Shown: positions 54,890 to 62,800 of the stretch, in pieces
Layout: the number at the start of each line of letters is the position of its first letter
Position numbering within the stretch: the first letter of the stretch is position 1
Source: Bradyrhizobium sp. CB82
GTDB lineage: Bacteria; Pseudomonadota; Alphaproteobacteria; Rhizobiales; Xanthobacteraceae
Assembly (NCBI RefSeq): GCF_029714405.1
Contig: NZ_CP121650.1
Location: 3,291,001 to 3,355,000, forward strand
Direction: 5' to 3'
Length of the DNA stretch: 64,000 nt
Program-made: the position numbers and the translations under genes
Notes under the pieces: generated by a model
What the model saw: the letters and a program-made list of their open reading frames with translations, nothing else
Told to the model about the DNA's origin: nothing
Database searches by the model: none

Positions 54890-56764
54890 ATGTCGATCGC
54901 CAGCATCAACTACTCATCGTCGGTTCTCGGCGCGCAGATCCGCAACATCAATCAGCAGCTCACCGATCTATCGACGCAGCTCTCCACCGGCAAGCTGTCG
55001 CAGAACTATTCCGGCATGGGCACCAACGAAGGCTTTGCGATTGCTTCCCGCGCGCAGCTTTCGAACATCGCGGCCTATACCGATACGATCACCAACGTCA
55101 ACGTCAGCATCAACCTCGCCAACACCGCGCTGCAGTCGCTGTCGACGATCCGCAATACGGTGCAGACTGGCGCAGCCAGCACCGCGCAGGATCTCAACGT
55201 CAACGGCCAGACCATCGCGCAGAACACCGCGGCAGCGCAGTTCGGCTCGATGGTCGGCGTGCTGAACACCCAGTCGGGTAACCGCTATCTGTTCTCCGGG
55301 ACCGCCTTCAACTCGCAGTCCGTCGCCAACGCCGACGCCATCATCAACGGCACGACGACGCAGGCCGGCTTCAAGACCGTCATGGCCGAGCGCCAGGCCG
55401 CCGACCTCGGCGCCAACGGCATGGGCCGGCTGGTGCAGACGCAGCCGACGGCGAGCTCGGTGCAGGTGGCCGAGGATGTTGCAGGATCGCCGTTCGGGCT
55501 GAAGATTGCGGCGGTCTCCTCGAAGCTGACCGGCGCCACCGTGACGGGGCCGAGCGGTTCGCCGGTGTCCTTCTCGGTCGATCTCAACGGCAACAATCCG
55601 AACAATGGCGACAAACTGAGCGTTCAGTTCAGGCTGCCGGACGGTACGACCGAGCAGATCGACCTGACCGCGTCCAGCGCAACACCAGCGCCACAGGGCA
55701 GCTTCGCCATCGACCCGACCACGCCGAACAACACGGCCGCCAACCTCAACACCGCGCTGAACACCGCAATCAAGAAGCTTGCCAACACCTCGCTGGTGGC
55801 GGCGTCTGCCATGACGGCCGGCGACAATTTCTTCAATACTGCGAGCTCGGCGATCGGCACGGCCGTCAACAACCAGATGGCGACGCCGGCGCCGGTCACC
55901 GGTGCGACGCTGCTGTCGGGCACTGCGCCTTCGGATTCGATCGGGACCAGCTTTGCAGCCGGTAATACCATCACCGTCAACGGCACCACGCTGACCTTCG
56001 TCAATTCCGGCGCGACCGGCAACCAGCTCAACGTCACCGACAGTATCCAGACCCTGCTCGGCAAGATCGACTCCATCACGGGCACCTCGAAACCGTCGAC
56101 GATCCATGGCGGCGTGATCACAATCAACACCGATGACGCGGCAAGCCTGAACATCACCAGCTCGAATACGGCCGCGTTGGGGGCGCTTGGTTTCAGCTCC
56201 TCTCCGATCACGGCCACGCAGCCGCCATTGCGTGTCGGCTCGTCGCCGGCGAGCTCGGCGACGACATTGGTGAACGGCTCGGCCAACACGATCAAATGGT
56301 ACACCGGCAATGACGGGCCCGGCTCGGCACGCTCCACAGCGGTCGCGCGCGTCGACGATGCCGTCACGGTTCAATATGGCGCGCAGGCCGATGAGGACGC
56401 GATCCGCCGGCAGATGCAGGCGACCGCTGTGTTTGGCACTTTCTCGACGTCGCCGACCGGGCAATATTCGGGCGGTCAGGTGTCCGCCCTGAGCCAGCGG
56501 GTTGCGCAGGCGCTGACCGAGCAGCCCGGGCAGCAGCGTATCGAGGATATCCAGACCGATATCGCGATGGCCCAGAACACGATGAAGGATGCCACCACAC
56601 GCCAGACCCAGGCCAAGGCGCAGCTTCAGACCATCATCGACCAGGCCGAGTCGGCCTCTCCCGATCAGGTCGCGAGCGAGATCCTGGCGCTCCAGAACGC
56701 GCTCCAGGCGTCCTACCAGACCACGGCGAAGCTGGCGCAGCTCTCGCTCGTCAAGTTCCTGTAA
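54890..56764 (+). CDS. flgL: Flagellar hook-associated protein 3 (FlgL) with inserted module
   Basis: 624 residues, about twice enteric FlgL. The N-terminal flagellin-like helices are LTDLSTQLSTGKLSQNYSGM and ANTALQSLSTIRNTVQTGA; NTQSGNRYLFSGTAFNSQSV is a FlgL hallmark; the C-terminal helices are AKAQLQTIIDQAESASPDQ, ALQASYQTTAKLAQLSLVKF. Residues about 345-435 contain a module (NTITVNGTTLTFVNSG ... SLNITSSNTAALGALGF) closely resembling one in FlgE. It sits between FlgK and the filament. Confidence 0.93.
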   Translation: MSIASINYSSSVLGAQIRNINQQLTDLSTQLSTGKLSQNYSGMGTNEGFAIASRAQLSNIAAYTDTITNVNVSINLANTALQSLSTIRNTVQTGAASTAQDLNVNGQTIAQNTAAAQFGSMVGVLNTQSGNRYLFSGTAFNSQSVANADAIINGTTTQAGFKTVMAERQAADLGANGMGRLVQTQPTASSVQVAEDVAGSPFGLKIAAVSSKLTGATVTGPSGSPVSFSVDLNGNNPNNGDKLSVQFRLPDGTTEQIDLTASSATPAPQGSFAIDPTTPNNTAANLNTALNTAIKKLANTSLVAASAMTAGDNFFNTASSAIGTAVNNQMATPAPVTGATLLSGTAPSDSIGTSFAAGNTITVNGTTLTFVNSGATGNQLNVTDSIQTLLGKIDSITGTSKPSTIHGGVITINTDDAASLNITSSNTAALGALGFSSSPITATQPPLRVGSSPASSATTLVNGSANTIKWYTGNDGPGSARSTAVARVDDAVTVQYGAQADEDAIRRQMQATAVFGTFSTSPTGQYSGGQVSALSQRVAQALTEQPGQQRIEDIQTDIAMAQNTMKDATTRQTQAKAQLQTIIDQAESASPDQVASEILALQNALQASYQTTAKLAQLSLVKFL

Positions 56765-56833
56765 CAGCGTTAAGGCTCCATTAACCATGCCTGTTTACCT
56801 CTTGGTGAGGATTTCGGACGCGCGGGGCCATTG

Positions 56834-57613
56834 ATGTCGGATCGGATGCAGCTTGTGGTGGCAACGCCGTGCTTCGGCGGACAGGTGTCGAGCATCTATG
56901 CGAGCTCGATCTTCAGGCTCCAGCGCGCCGTGCATGGCATGTCCAATCTCGAGCTCAAGGTTCTCTTGCGCGAGGGCGACGCGCTGATCACCCGCGCGCG
57001 GGCCAATCTGGTCGCGATGTTCCTCGACGATCCCAAGGCAACGCATTTCTTGTTCGTGGACGCCGACATCGGCTTTGCGCCCGAACAGGTGTTCCGGCTG
57101 ATCGAATGCGGCGCCGACGTCGTCGCCGGATGCTATCCGATCAAGCGCGTCAACTGGGACAAGGCCAAGCGGGCGATCCAGGCCGGCCGGGTCGACGTGC
57201 CGGCGGCCTCGCTCGACTACGTGCTCGAGATCGAGGATCCCGACCGCATCGTCGTCGTCAACGGATTTACCCGCGTGCGTTACGCGGGCACCGGCTTCCT
57301 GATGATCCGCCGTCACGTGCTGGAGGCGATGTGCCGGCATCCGAGTTACGCCGGCTTGCAGTTCTTCCGCGAACATTCTCACGACACGCTGGCTGGGAGC
57401 CAGAACCGCTTCGCGCTGTTCGAATGCATGATCGACCCGGCAACCAGTACCTATCTTTCCGAAGACTTCGCCTTCTGCAAGCGCTGGACCGATATCGGCG
57501 GCGAGATCTGGGCCGACATCCAGAGCTCGCTCGACCACGTCGGGCGATCGGTGTTCCACGGCGACATCACCTCGCAATTCGCGCCGGCACCCGCCGCAGC
57601 AGATGCTGCCTGA
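56834..57613 (+). CDS. GT-A-type glycosyltransferase-like protein in the flagellar locus
   Basis: 259 residues from ATG at 56834. It begins with a nucleotide-sugar fold (QLVVATPCFGGQVSSIYASS); REGDALITRARANLVAMFLD is followed by the metal-binding DxD in FLFVDADIGF (about D76/D78), then AGCYPIKRVNWD and SEDFAFCKRWTDIGGEIWAD, where SEDFAFC resembles an acceptor-site acidic motif. No signal peptide or membrane helix. The donor and acceptor are unknown; flagellin is a candidate because of position. It follows flgL by 69 bases containing a small dyad (GTTAA/TTAAC, 56769-56785) and leads the four-gene set. Confidence 0.75.
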   Translation: MSDRMQLVVATPCFGGQVSSIYASSIFRLQRAVHGMSNLELKVLLREGDALITRARANLVAMFLDDPKATHFLFVDADIGFAPEQVFRLIECGADVVAGCYPIKRVNWDKAKRAIQAGRVDVPAASLDYVLEIEDPDRIVVVNGFTRVRYAGTGFLMIRRHVLEAMCRHPSYAGLQFFREHSHDTLAGSQNRFALFECMIDPATSTYLSEDFAFCKRWTDIGGEIWADIQSSLDHVGRSVFHGDITSQFAPAPAAADAA

Positions 57614-57622
57614 GGCGGCCGG

Positions 57623-59203
57623 ATGAGCCTCGGCATATCCCGGCTCCATGTTGACGACGGTCCGCGTTACGGGCTGCGCGACCTTTTTACGCCGCTGGAG
57701 ACGCTGCTTGCCTCCGGCGGTGACCCGCGCCTCGCGCTCGATCCATGCGACGGTCTCAACGCCTACGCTTGCGCGCCGCAGCCGACGCCTGAGATCTGGA
57801 ATTTCGCATCCTCGACCGCATCCTCGATCTCGCAAGTGGCCTATGAGCGCGCCGCGCTCGCGCGTGAGGAACTCGTGCACAAGTCGCTGTTCGACGAGGT
57901 TGAGGTCGCCTTCGACGCCCGCCTCGAGGACATGCGTGACGAATTGCGCGCCCACCTCCAGCTCTCGCCGCGGGTGGATGTCGTGTTCGCGCCTTCCGGC
58001 ACCGATGCGCAGCTTCACGCGCTGTTCCTGGCGCGCGCGGTGCTCGGCGCGCCGCCGGTCACCATCGTCGTCGGCTCGGACCAGACGGGAAGCGGAACGG
58101 CGTTCACGGCGCGCGGGCGCCATTTCAGCTCGGTGACGGCGAGCGGTTTGTCGGTCCGCAAGGACAGTGTGATCGCGGGTCTTGGCGGCGACAGTATTGC
58201 ACTGCCGCTGATGGATGAGGTGGACGCCGACTCCGCGGTGCTTCGCGCAATCGAGGCCACGATCGCTCAAGGTGCACCCGTGGTGCTTCAGGTCATGGAC
58301 TCCTCGAAGCTCGGCTGGCGTGCGCCGAGCGAGGGCTGTCTCGACGAGATCGCAAAGCGGTGGCCGGGCAAGGTTCAGATCGTGGTCGATGCCTGCCAGA
58401 TGCGGCTGGGCCGGCGGCGGTTGCGCTTCTATCTCGACCGCGGCTACATGGTGCTGGTCACCGGCTCGAAATTCTTCGGTGGTCCGGCCTTCAGCGGCGC
58501 GCTGCTGGTGCCCAAGGGATTTGCGCGCGCGCTCGATCGCTTGAACGAGATTGCGCCGGGCTTCCTCGATTACGCGAGCCGTTTCGACTGGCCGAAGGGC
58601 TGGAACGGCCTGCGATCACGTTTCGAGCGTCGGCCGAATTTCGGTCAATGGCTGCGCTGGGAGGCGGCGATGGCCGAGATCGCCAGCTACTACGCGCTAC
58701 CCGGAGCCTTCCGCGCCAGGGCGCTGGGCGAGCTCAGGGCAGGCATCGACGACATGATCGCGTTGACGCCGTCACTCGGCGCGATCGCGCCCGCCACGCG
58801 CCGGGGCAGCGTGGACGACGAAGAGTTCATCCACGACACGATTTTTCCCGTCATGCTTCTGCGCGATGGCCGGTCGGTGTCGATCACCGAGACAAACGCG
58901 GTCTATCGTGCGCTCGCCCGCGACCTGGGCGATGACGTGGTCGGCAGTGCCGCCGACCGGCAGGTGGCCGCGCAGCGTTGCCTCGTCGGCCAGCCGGTGC
59001 GGCTGGAGCGGCCGGACGGCACGCAAGCCGCGCCACTGCGGCTCTGCATCGGCGCGCAGCTCGTGACCGGTGCTTGGTCGGCCAATGCGGCGCAAGCGCA
59101 AAGGAATCTTCGGCACGTTCTCGATCGCATCGCCCACGTGCTGGTGAAGATCGAGCTGCTGCTTGGCCGCACGAACGATGCGGCATCTGCATCCGGAGCC
59201 TGA
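57623..59203 (+). CDS. Fold-type-I PLP-dependent enzyme of unknown reaction
   Basis: 526 residues. Around residue 130 VVFAPSGTDAQLHALFLAR is the PLP-phosphate loop. VQIVVDACQMRLGRR holds the Asp to the pyridine nitrogen, and K283 in LVTGSKFFGGPAFSGALLVP is the Schiff-base lysine, as in class V aminotransferase/desulfurase folds. The N-terminal 80 residues (LHVDDGPRYGLRDLFTPLE, WNFASSTASSIS) do not resemble a family I know. It begins 9 bases after the glycosyltransferase gene and ends 1 base before the ATP-grasp gene. It could be an aminotransferase, lyase or desulfurase-like enzyme. Confidence 0.75.
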   Translation: MSLGISRLHVDDGPRYGLRDLFTPLETLLASGGDPRLALDPCDGLNAYACAPQPTPEIWNFASSTASSISQVAYERAALAREELVHKSLFDEVEVAFDARLEDMRDELRAHLQLSPRVDVVFAPSGTDAQLHALFLARAVLGAPPVTIVVGSDQTGSGTAFTARGRHFSSVTASGLSVRKDSVIAGLGGDSIALPLMDEVDADSAVLRAIEATIAQGAPVVLQVMDSSKLGWRAPSEGCLDEIAKRWPGKVQIVVDACQMRLGRRRLRFYLDRGYMVLVTGSKFFGGPAFSGALLVPKGFARALDRLNEIAPGFLDYASRFDWPKGWNGLRSRFERRPNFGQWLRWEAAMAEIASYYALPGAFRARALGELRAGIDDMIALTPSLGAIAPATRRGSVDDEEFIHDTIFPVMLLRDGRSVSITETNAVYRALARDLGDDVVGSAADRQVAAQRCLVGQPVRLERPDGTQAAPLRLCIGAQLVTGAWSANAAQAQRNLRHVLDRIAHVLVKIELLLGRTNDAASASGA

Positions 59204-59204
59204 C

Positions 59205-60455
59205 ATGCAGTCTGAAGTTTCGCATCCGCCCGGCGCGAGCGCGCCGCAAGTCGCCGATCGTATCGGCTTTGCGCGGTTGACGCACCAGGCGTTCGTCGGC
59301 GTCGATCTGCGGCCGCTCCGCGATCGGCTCGTGAGCAAGATCGCCGACGGCACCGCACAGGCCGGCGAGGGGCTCGATCTGTCGCTGATCGCGCAACTTC
59401 TCGGTGACAAGGAGGCGGGCCTTGCGATCCAGGCCGAGGTGCTCGCCTTTCATCAATTGTTTCGCTCGCCTTGCGCCGTTGCAAAACCTGCGCTGCGCGT
59501 GCTCGCACTTGCGGCGGCGATCGACATGGGCGGCAATACTCCGATCGAATTCCTGCTCGAGAGCTCGGACATCGAGCTGTTGACGCTCTACGTCGTCAAG
59601 GGTATTGGCCTGCCGGAGCCGCTGCCGGATCACGACGTCGCCATCGTCGTCGCATCCGATTCCGAGGAATGCCGCGAGGCGCTCGCGGCGATCGACAATG
59701 CCGCATCGCGCTGGCCGCGGCCGCTGCTCAACCGCCCGGATCGCATCGCCAATCTCGACCGCGACAAGCTGCATCGCCTGCTCGCCGGCACGGCGGGCCT
59801 CGACATCCCCGCGACGGTCGGCGCGACGCGCGCGCAATTGTCGGATCTGTCGCATGCGCGGATCCGGTGCGAGGACATCACGAGCGAATTGCAGTTTCCG
59901 ATGATCGTGCGGCCGCGCGGCACGCATGCAGGCGCGGGACTGGCAAAGGTCGACGATTTCGCGGCGCTTGCGGATTATCTGGCCGCGCGGCAGGACCACG
60001 ATTTCTTCGTCGCGCGCTTCGTCGACTATTCCAGCGCCGACGGATTGTTCCGCAAATATCGGCTCGCCATCGTCGACGGCAGGCCGTACGCCTGTCACAT
60101 GGCGATCGCGGACCATTGGGATATCTGGTATCTCAATGCCAACATGGCCTTCAGCGAAGAGAAGCGCGCGGAGGAAGCCGCCTTCATGCGCGACTTCGAT
60201 ACTGGCTTCGCGGGCCGCCATCGTGCCGCGCTCGACGAGATGATCGCTCGCGTGGGGCTCGACTATTTCACCATCGACTGCGCCGAGAACCGGCGCGGCG
60301 AGCTTCTGATCTTCGAAGCTGACAACACGGCCGTAGTGCACAACATGGATTCGCCGGACGTGTTTCCGTACAAGCAGCCGCAGATGCGCAAGATCTTTGC
60401 CGCGTTCACGGCAATGCTGTCGCGACATGCGAAGGCGAACGGGAGCGGGGCATGA
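59205..60455 (+). CDS. ATP-grasp family ligase-like protein
   Basis: 416 residues from ATG at 59205, preceded by GGAG. The N-terminal 180 residues (PIEFLLESSDIELLTLYVVK, VAIVVASDSEECREALAAI) form a pre-ATP-grasp region. ATP-grasp signatures follow: FPMIVRPRGTHAGAGLAKVD (ATP-binding lysine-region loop), FFVARFVDYSSADGLFRKYR, and the metal-binding end DYFTIDCAENRRGELLIFE with EADNTAVVHNMD. The family joins a carboxylate to an amine or thiol through an acyl phosphate (RimK, DdlB, glutathione synthetase). Substrates are unknown. Overlaps the decarboxylase gene by four bases (ATGA). Confidence 0.78.
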   Translation: MQSEVSHPPGASAPQVADRIGFARLTHQAFVGVDLRPLRDRLVSKIADGTAQAGEGLDLSLIAQLLGDKEAGLAIQAEVLAFHQLFRSPCAVAKPALRVLALAAAIDMGGNTPIEFLLESSDIELLTLYVVKGIGLPEPLPDHDVAIVVASDSEECREALAAIDNAASRWPRPLLNRPDRIANLDRDKLHRLLAGTAGLDIPATVGATRAQLSDLSHARIRCEDITSELQFPMIVRPRGTHAGAGLAKVDDFAALADYLAARQDHDFFVARFVDYSSADGLFRKYRLAIVDGRPYACHMAIADHWDIWYLNANMAFSEEKRAEEAAFMRDFDTGFAGRHRAALDEMIARVGLDYFTIDCAENRRGELLIFEADNTAVVHNMDSPDVFPYKQPQMRKIFAAFTAMLSRHAKANGSGA

Positions 60456-61960
60456 ACGAGATCATCCGGGGCGACGTGCGAAGCGCGCTCACGGGCACCT
60501 CGCTCGATCCGCAGGACTGGAATGAGTTTCGCGTGCTCGCCCATCGCATGCTGGACGAGACGATCGACTCGATCGCCAATGTGCGCGAGCGGGCTGTGTG
60601 GCAGCCCGCGCCGGACAGCGTTCGCGCGCAACTGAAGTCGGATGTGCCGCGTGCGGAAGCCGAACTCGTTGATGTCTATCGCGAGTTCTCAGATGTGATC
60701 GCCCCTTACACGACCGGCAACGTCCATCCGGGTTTCATGGGTTGGGTGCATGGTGGCGGCACCGCGGTCGGCATGCTCGCGGAGATGCTGGCGGCCGGGC
60801 TCAACGCCAATCTCGGTGGCCGCGATCACATGCCGATCGAGGTCGAGCGGCAGATCACCGGATGGATGCGCGAGCTGTTCGGCTTCCCGCAAGGTGCCAG
60901 CGGAATCTTCGTCACGGGGACGTCGATGGCGAACCTGATGGCGGTGCTGGTGGCGCGCACGAGCGCGCTGGGCACGCTTGTGCGTCAGCACGGCATCGGC
61001 CGTGACGGTGCGCTACTCACGGCCTACACGTCGAAGGCGGCACATGGCTGCATCGCGAAGGCGATGGACATCGCGGGGTTCGGCTCCGATGCGCTGCGCC
61101 AGATCGGTGTCGACCCCGAGCATAGCATCGACCTTGCCGCGCTGCGCGCGCAGATCGCCGTCGATCGCGAGGTCGGCTTCAAGCCGTTCCTCGTCGTTGC
61201 GTCCGCCGGCACCGTCGATATTGGCGCCATCGACGATCTCGCCGATCTCGCCCGATTGTGCCACGAGGAGGGGATCTGGTTTCACGTCGATGGTGCGTTC
61301 GGCGCGCTTGCGATTCTTTCACCTGGACTTGCGCCGCGCCTTGCCGGCATCGAGCTTGCGGATTCCATCGCGCTCGATTTCCACAAATGGGGGCAGGTGC
61401 CCTATGACGCCGGCTTCCTCATGGTCCGCGACGGCGAGAAGCATAGGCAGGCCTTTGCGCAGCCTGCGGCCTATCTGCGGCGCGAGGCGAGGGGGCTGGC
61501 TGCGGGTTCGCACTGGCCGTGTGATTTCGGTCCCGATCTGTCGCGTGGCTTTCGCGCACTGAAGACCTGGTTCACGCTGAAGACGTTCGGGACCGACAGG
61601 CTGGGCGCCATGATCGCGCGCACCTGCGCGCTCGCCAAAGTTCTGGAGGCGCGCATCATCGCCGAGCCTCGGCTCGAGCTGCTCGCGCCAGTCAATCTCA
61701 ACATCGTCTGCTTCCGCTACCGCTCACCCGACGCAGACGAGATCAATCGCGAGATCGTCGCCGACATCCAGGTATCAGGCATCGCCGCGCCCTCGAGCAC
61801 GACGATTGACGGCCAGTTCGCGATCCGCGCGGCGATCGTCAATCACCGTACGGATGTGACCGACATCGATGCGCTGGTTGCCGCCGTGCTGGATTTCGGT
61901 GCGCGACGATCGGGCGGTAACCTGATCGAGATTGAATCGCCGCCGCTCGCTGCGCCGTAG
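60452..61960 (+). CDS. Group II PLP-dependent amino acid decarboxylase
   Basis: 502 residues of the aromatic-L-amino-acid/glutamate decarboxylase family: NVHPGFMGWVHGGGTAVGML, FVTGTSMANLMAVLVAR, HVDGAFGALA (PLP-stacking and pyridine Asp) and K312 in ALDFHKWGQVPYDAGFLMV. The end (IRAAIVNHRTDVTDIDALV) is standard. Which amino acid it decarboxylates is unknown. It is the last gene of the four-gene set; a perfect 11-bp hairpin lies 25 bases after its stop. Confidence 0.9.
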   Translation: MNEIIRGDVRSALTGTSLDPQDWNEFRVLAHRMLDETIDSIANVRERAVWQPAPDSVRAQLKSDVPRAEAELVDVYREFSDVIAPYTTGNVHPGFMGWVHGGGTAVGMLAEMLAAGLNANLGGRDHMPIEVERQITGWMRELFGFPQGASGIFVTGTSMANLMAVLVARTSALGTLVRQHGIGRDGALLTAYTSKAAHGCIAKAMDIAGFGSDALRQIGVDPEHSIDLAALRAQIAVDREVGFKPFLVVASAGTVDIGAIDDLADLARLCHEEGIWFHVDGAFGALAILSPGLAPRLAGIELADSIALDFHKWGQVPYDAGFLMVRDGEKHRQAFAQPAAYLRREARGLAAGSHWPCDFGPDLSRGFRALKTWFTLKTFGTDRLGAMIARTCALAKVLEARIIAEPRLELLAPVNLNIVCFRYRSPDADEINREIVADIQVSGIAAPSSTTIDGQFAIRAAIVNHRTDVTDIDALVAAVLDFGARRSGGNLIEIESPPLAAP

Positions 61961-61984
61961 CCTTGCGCACGGCCTGGAACGAGA

Positions 61985-62011
61985 TCGGCCCCGGAGATGA
62001 TCCGGGGCCGA
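61985..62011. terminator. Bidirectional hairpin between the decarboxylase and flbT genes
   Basis: TCGGCCCCGGA-GATGA-TCCGGGGCCGA, a perfect 11-bp stem with a 5-base loop, lies in the 92-base gap of convergent genes. The following CTTGTTCGTC is only partly T-rich, but stem strength and position support termination in both directions. Confidence 0.72.
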
Positions 62012-62052
62012 CTTGTTCGTCGAGAAAATGGGCGATGATCGAAAGACAGCTC

Positions 62053-62478
62053 TCAGGCGGCCGAGCTGACGCCGTCCTTGGGATGCGTGGCGTCGTACTG
62101 GTCCTTCAGCTTCGCTTCATAGGCGATCAGCTTGCGCGCTTCCTTCAGCGCCCGGTAGAGATCGCCGCTCATGATGTTGTTGTTGATGCCTTCGATGATT
62201 GGCCAGGAGCTCGGCACGGCGCTCATGATCTCGCGCACCAGATTGAAGTAGGTGCCGTGCTGGCTCTGCGGGTCCGGCGAGATGTACATCAGTTGCACGG
62301 CCAGATAGACGAGCTTGGCCGGCGTGTCGGCGGTCTCGGGCGTCAGGATGTCGCGTTCGCGCAGGATCGGCACGTTCTCGCCGTCGATGAGGAGGCGGGC
62401 GCGCTGGTCGGTGTTGGTGATTACGCAGTTGCCGACGATGATGCGTTCGTGCGGTCTGAGCTCGACTTTGAGAGCCAT
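62053..62478 (-). CDS. flbT: Flagellin translation regulator FlbT
   Basis: A 141-residue FlbT: MALKVELRPHERIIVGNCVI, the DGENVPILRERDILTPETAD core and PAKLVYLAVQLMYISPD. FlbT acts on the 5' untranslated region of flagellin mRNA, and together with FlaF tunes filament synthesis to hook completion. It is divergent from the flagellin gene, with a 322-base gap, and convergent with the decarboxylase. No flaF is seen next to it, although the two usually stay together. Confidence 0.93.
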   Translation of the reverse strand: MALKVELRPHERIIVGNCVITNTDQRARLLIDGENVPILRERDILTPETADTPAKLVYLAVQLMYISPDPQSQHGTYFNLVREIMSAVPSSWPIIEGINNNIMSGDLYRALKEARKLIAYEAKLKDQYDATHPKDGVSSAA

Positions 62479-62800
62479 GCCTGTTCTCCATCAACCCTTT
62501 TGTAACGAGCCTCGCGCGTGCCCACGTAATGACGGCTGTCGGTCTGATTTGGGACTGATCCTTGCCGAATGTGGTTAACGGGTCGTAAACATCTGACCCC
62601 GTCGCCGAAAATCGAACAATTTCAATGCGCTGGCGGTCACAAAAGCCGAGTTTGAAACCTCGTGAGCAGCCGCCATCGGCCCGACGCGGACAAACCGGCG
62701 GTTTCATTTCACGGATTGTTAGAGGCTTGGACGCACCGTCCGCCCGTCGTTTGATCAATCTCGGTCAAACAGGACGCGTAGCTACCAGAAAGGTAACAGT
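62479..62800. other. Divergent flbT/flagellin regulatory region
   Basis: 322 bases without a gene. A weak -24/-12-like arrangement (GG-N10-GC in TTGGGACTGATCCTTGC) occurs near 62550, about 250 bases from the flagellin start. The last 100 bases would form the flagellin mRNA leader on which FlbT is expected to act. No firm promoter was identified. Confidence 0.45.

Noticed and set aside
54968..56788. A 606-codon minus-strand frame opposite flgL
   Set aside because: It is Arg/Asp/Gly/Val-rich shadow sequence with no recognisable domain; FlgL on the plus strand is certain.
62536..62556. A sigma-54 promoter for the flagellin gene
   Set aside because: Only GG-N10-GC matches, the rest of the consensus is poor, and it is about 250 bases from the start codon.
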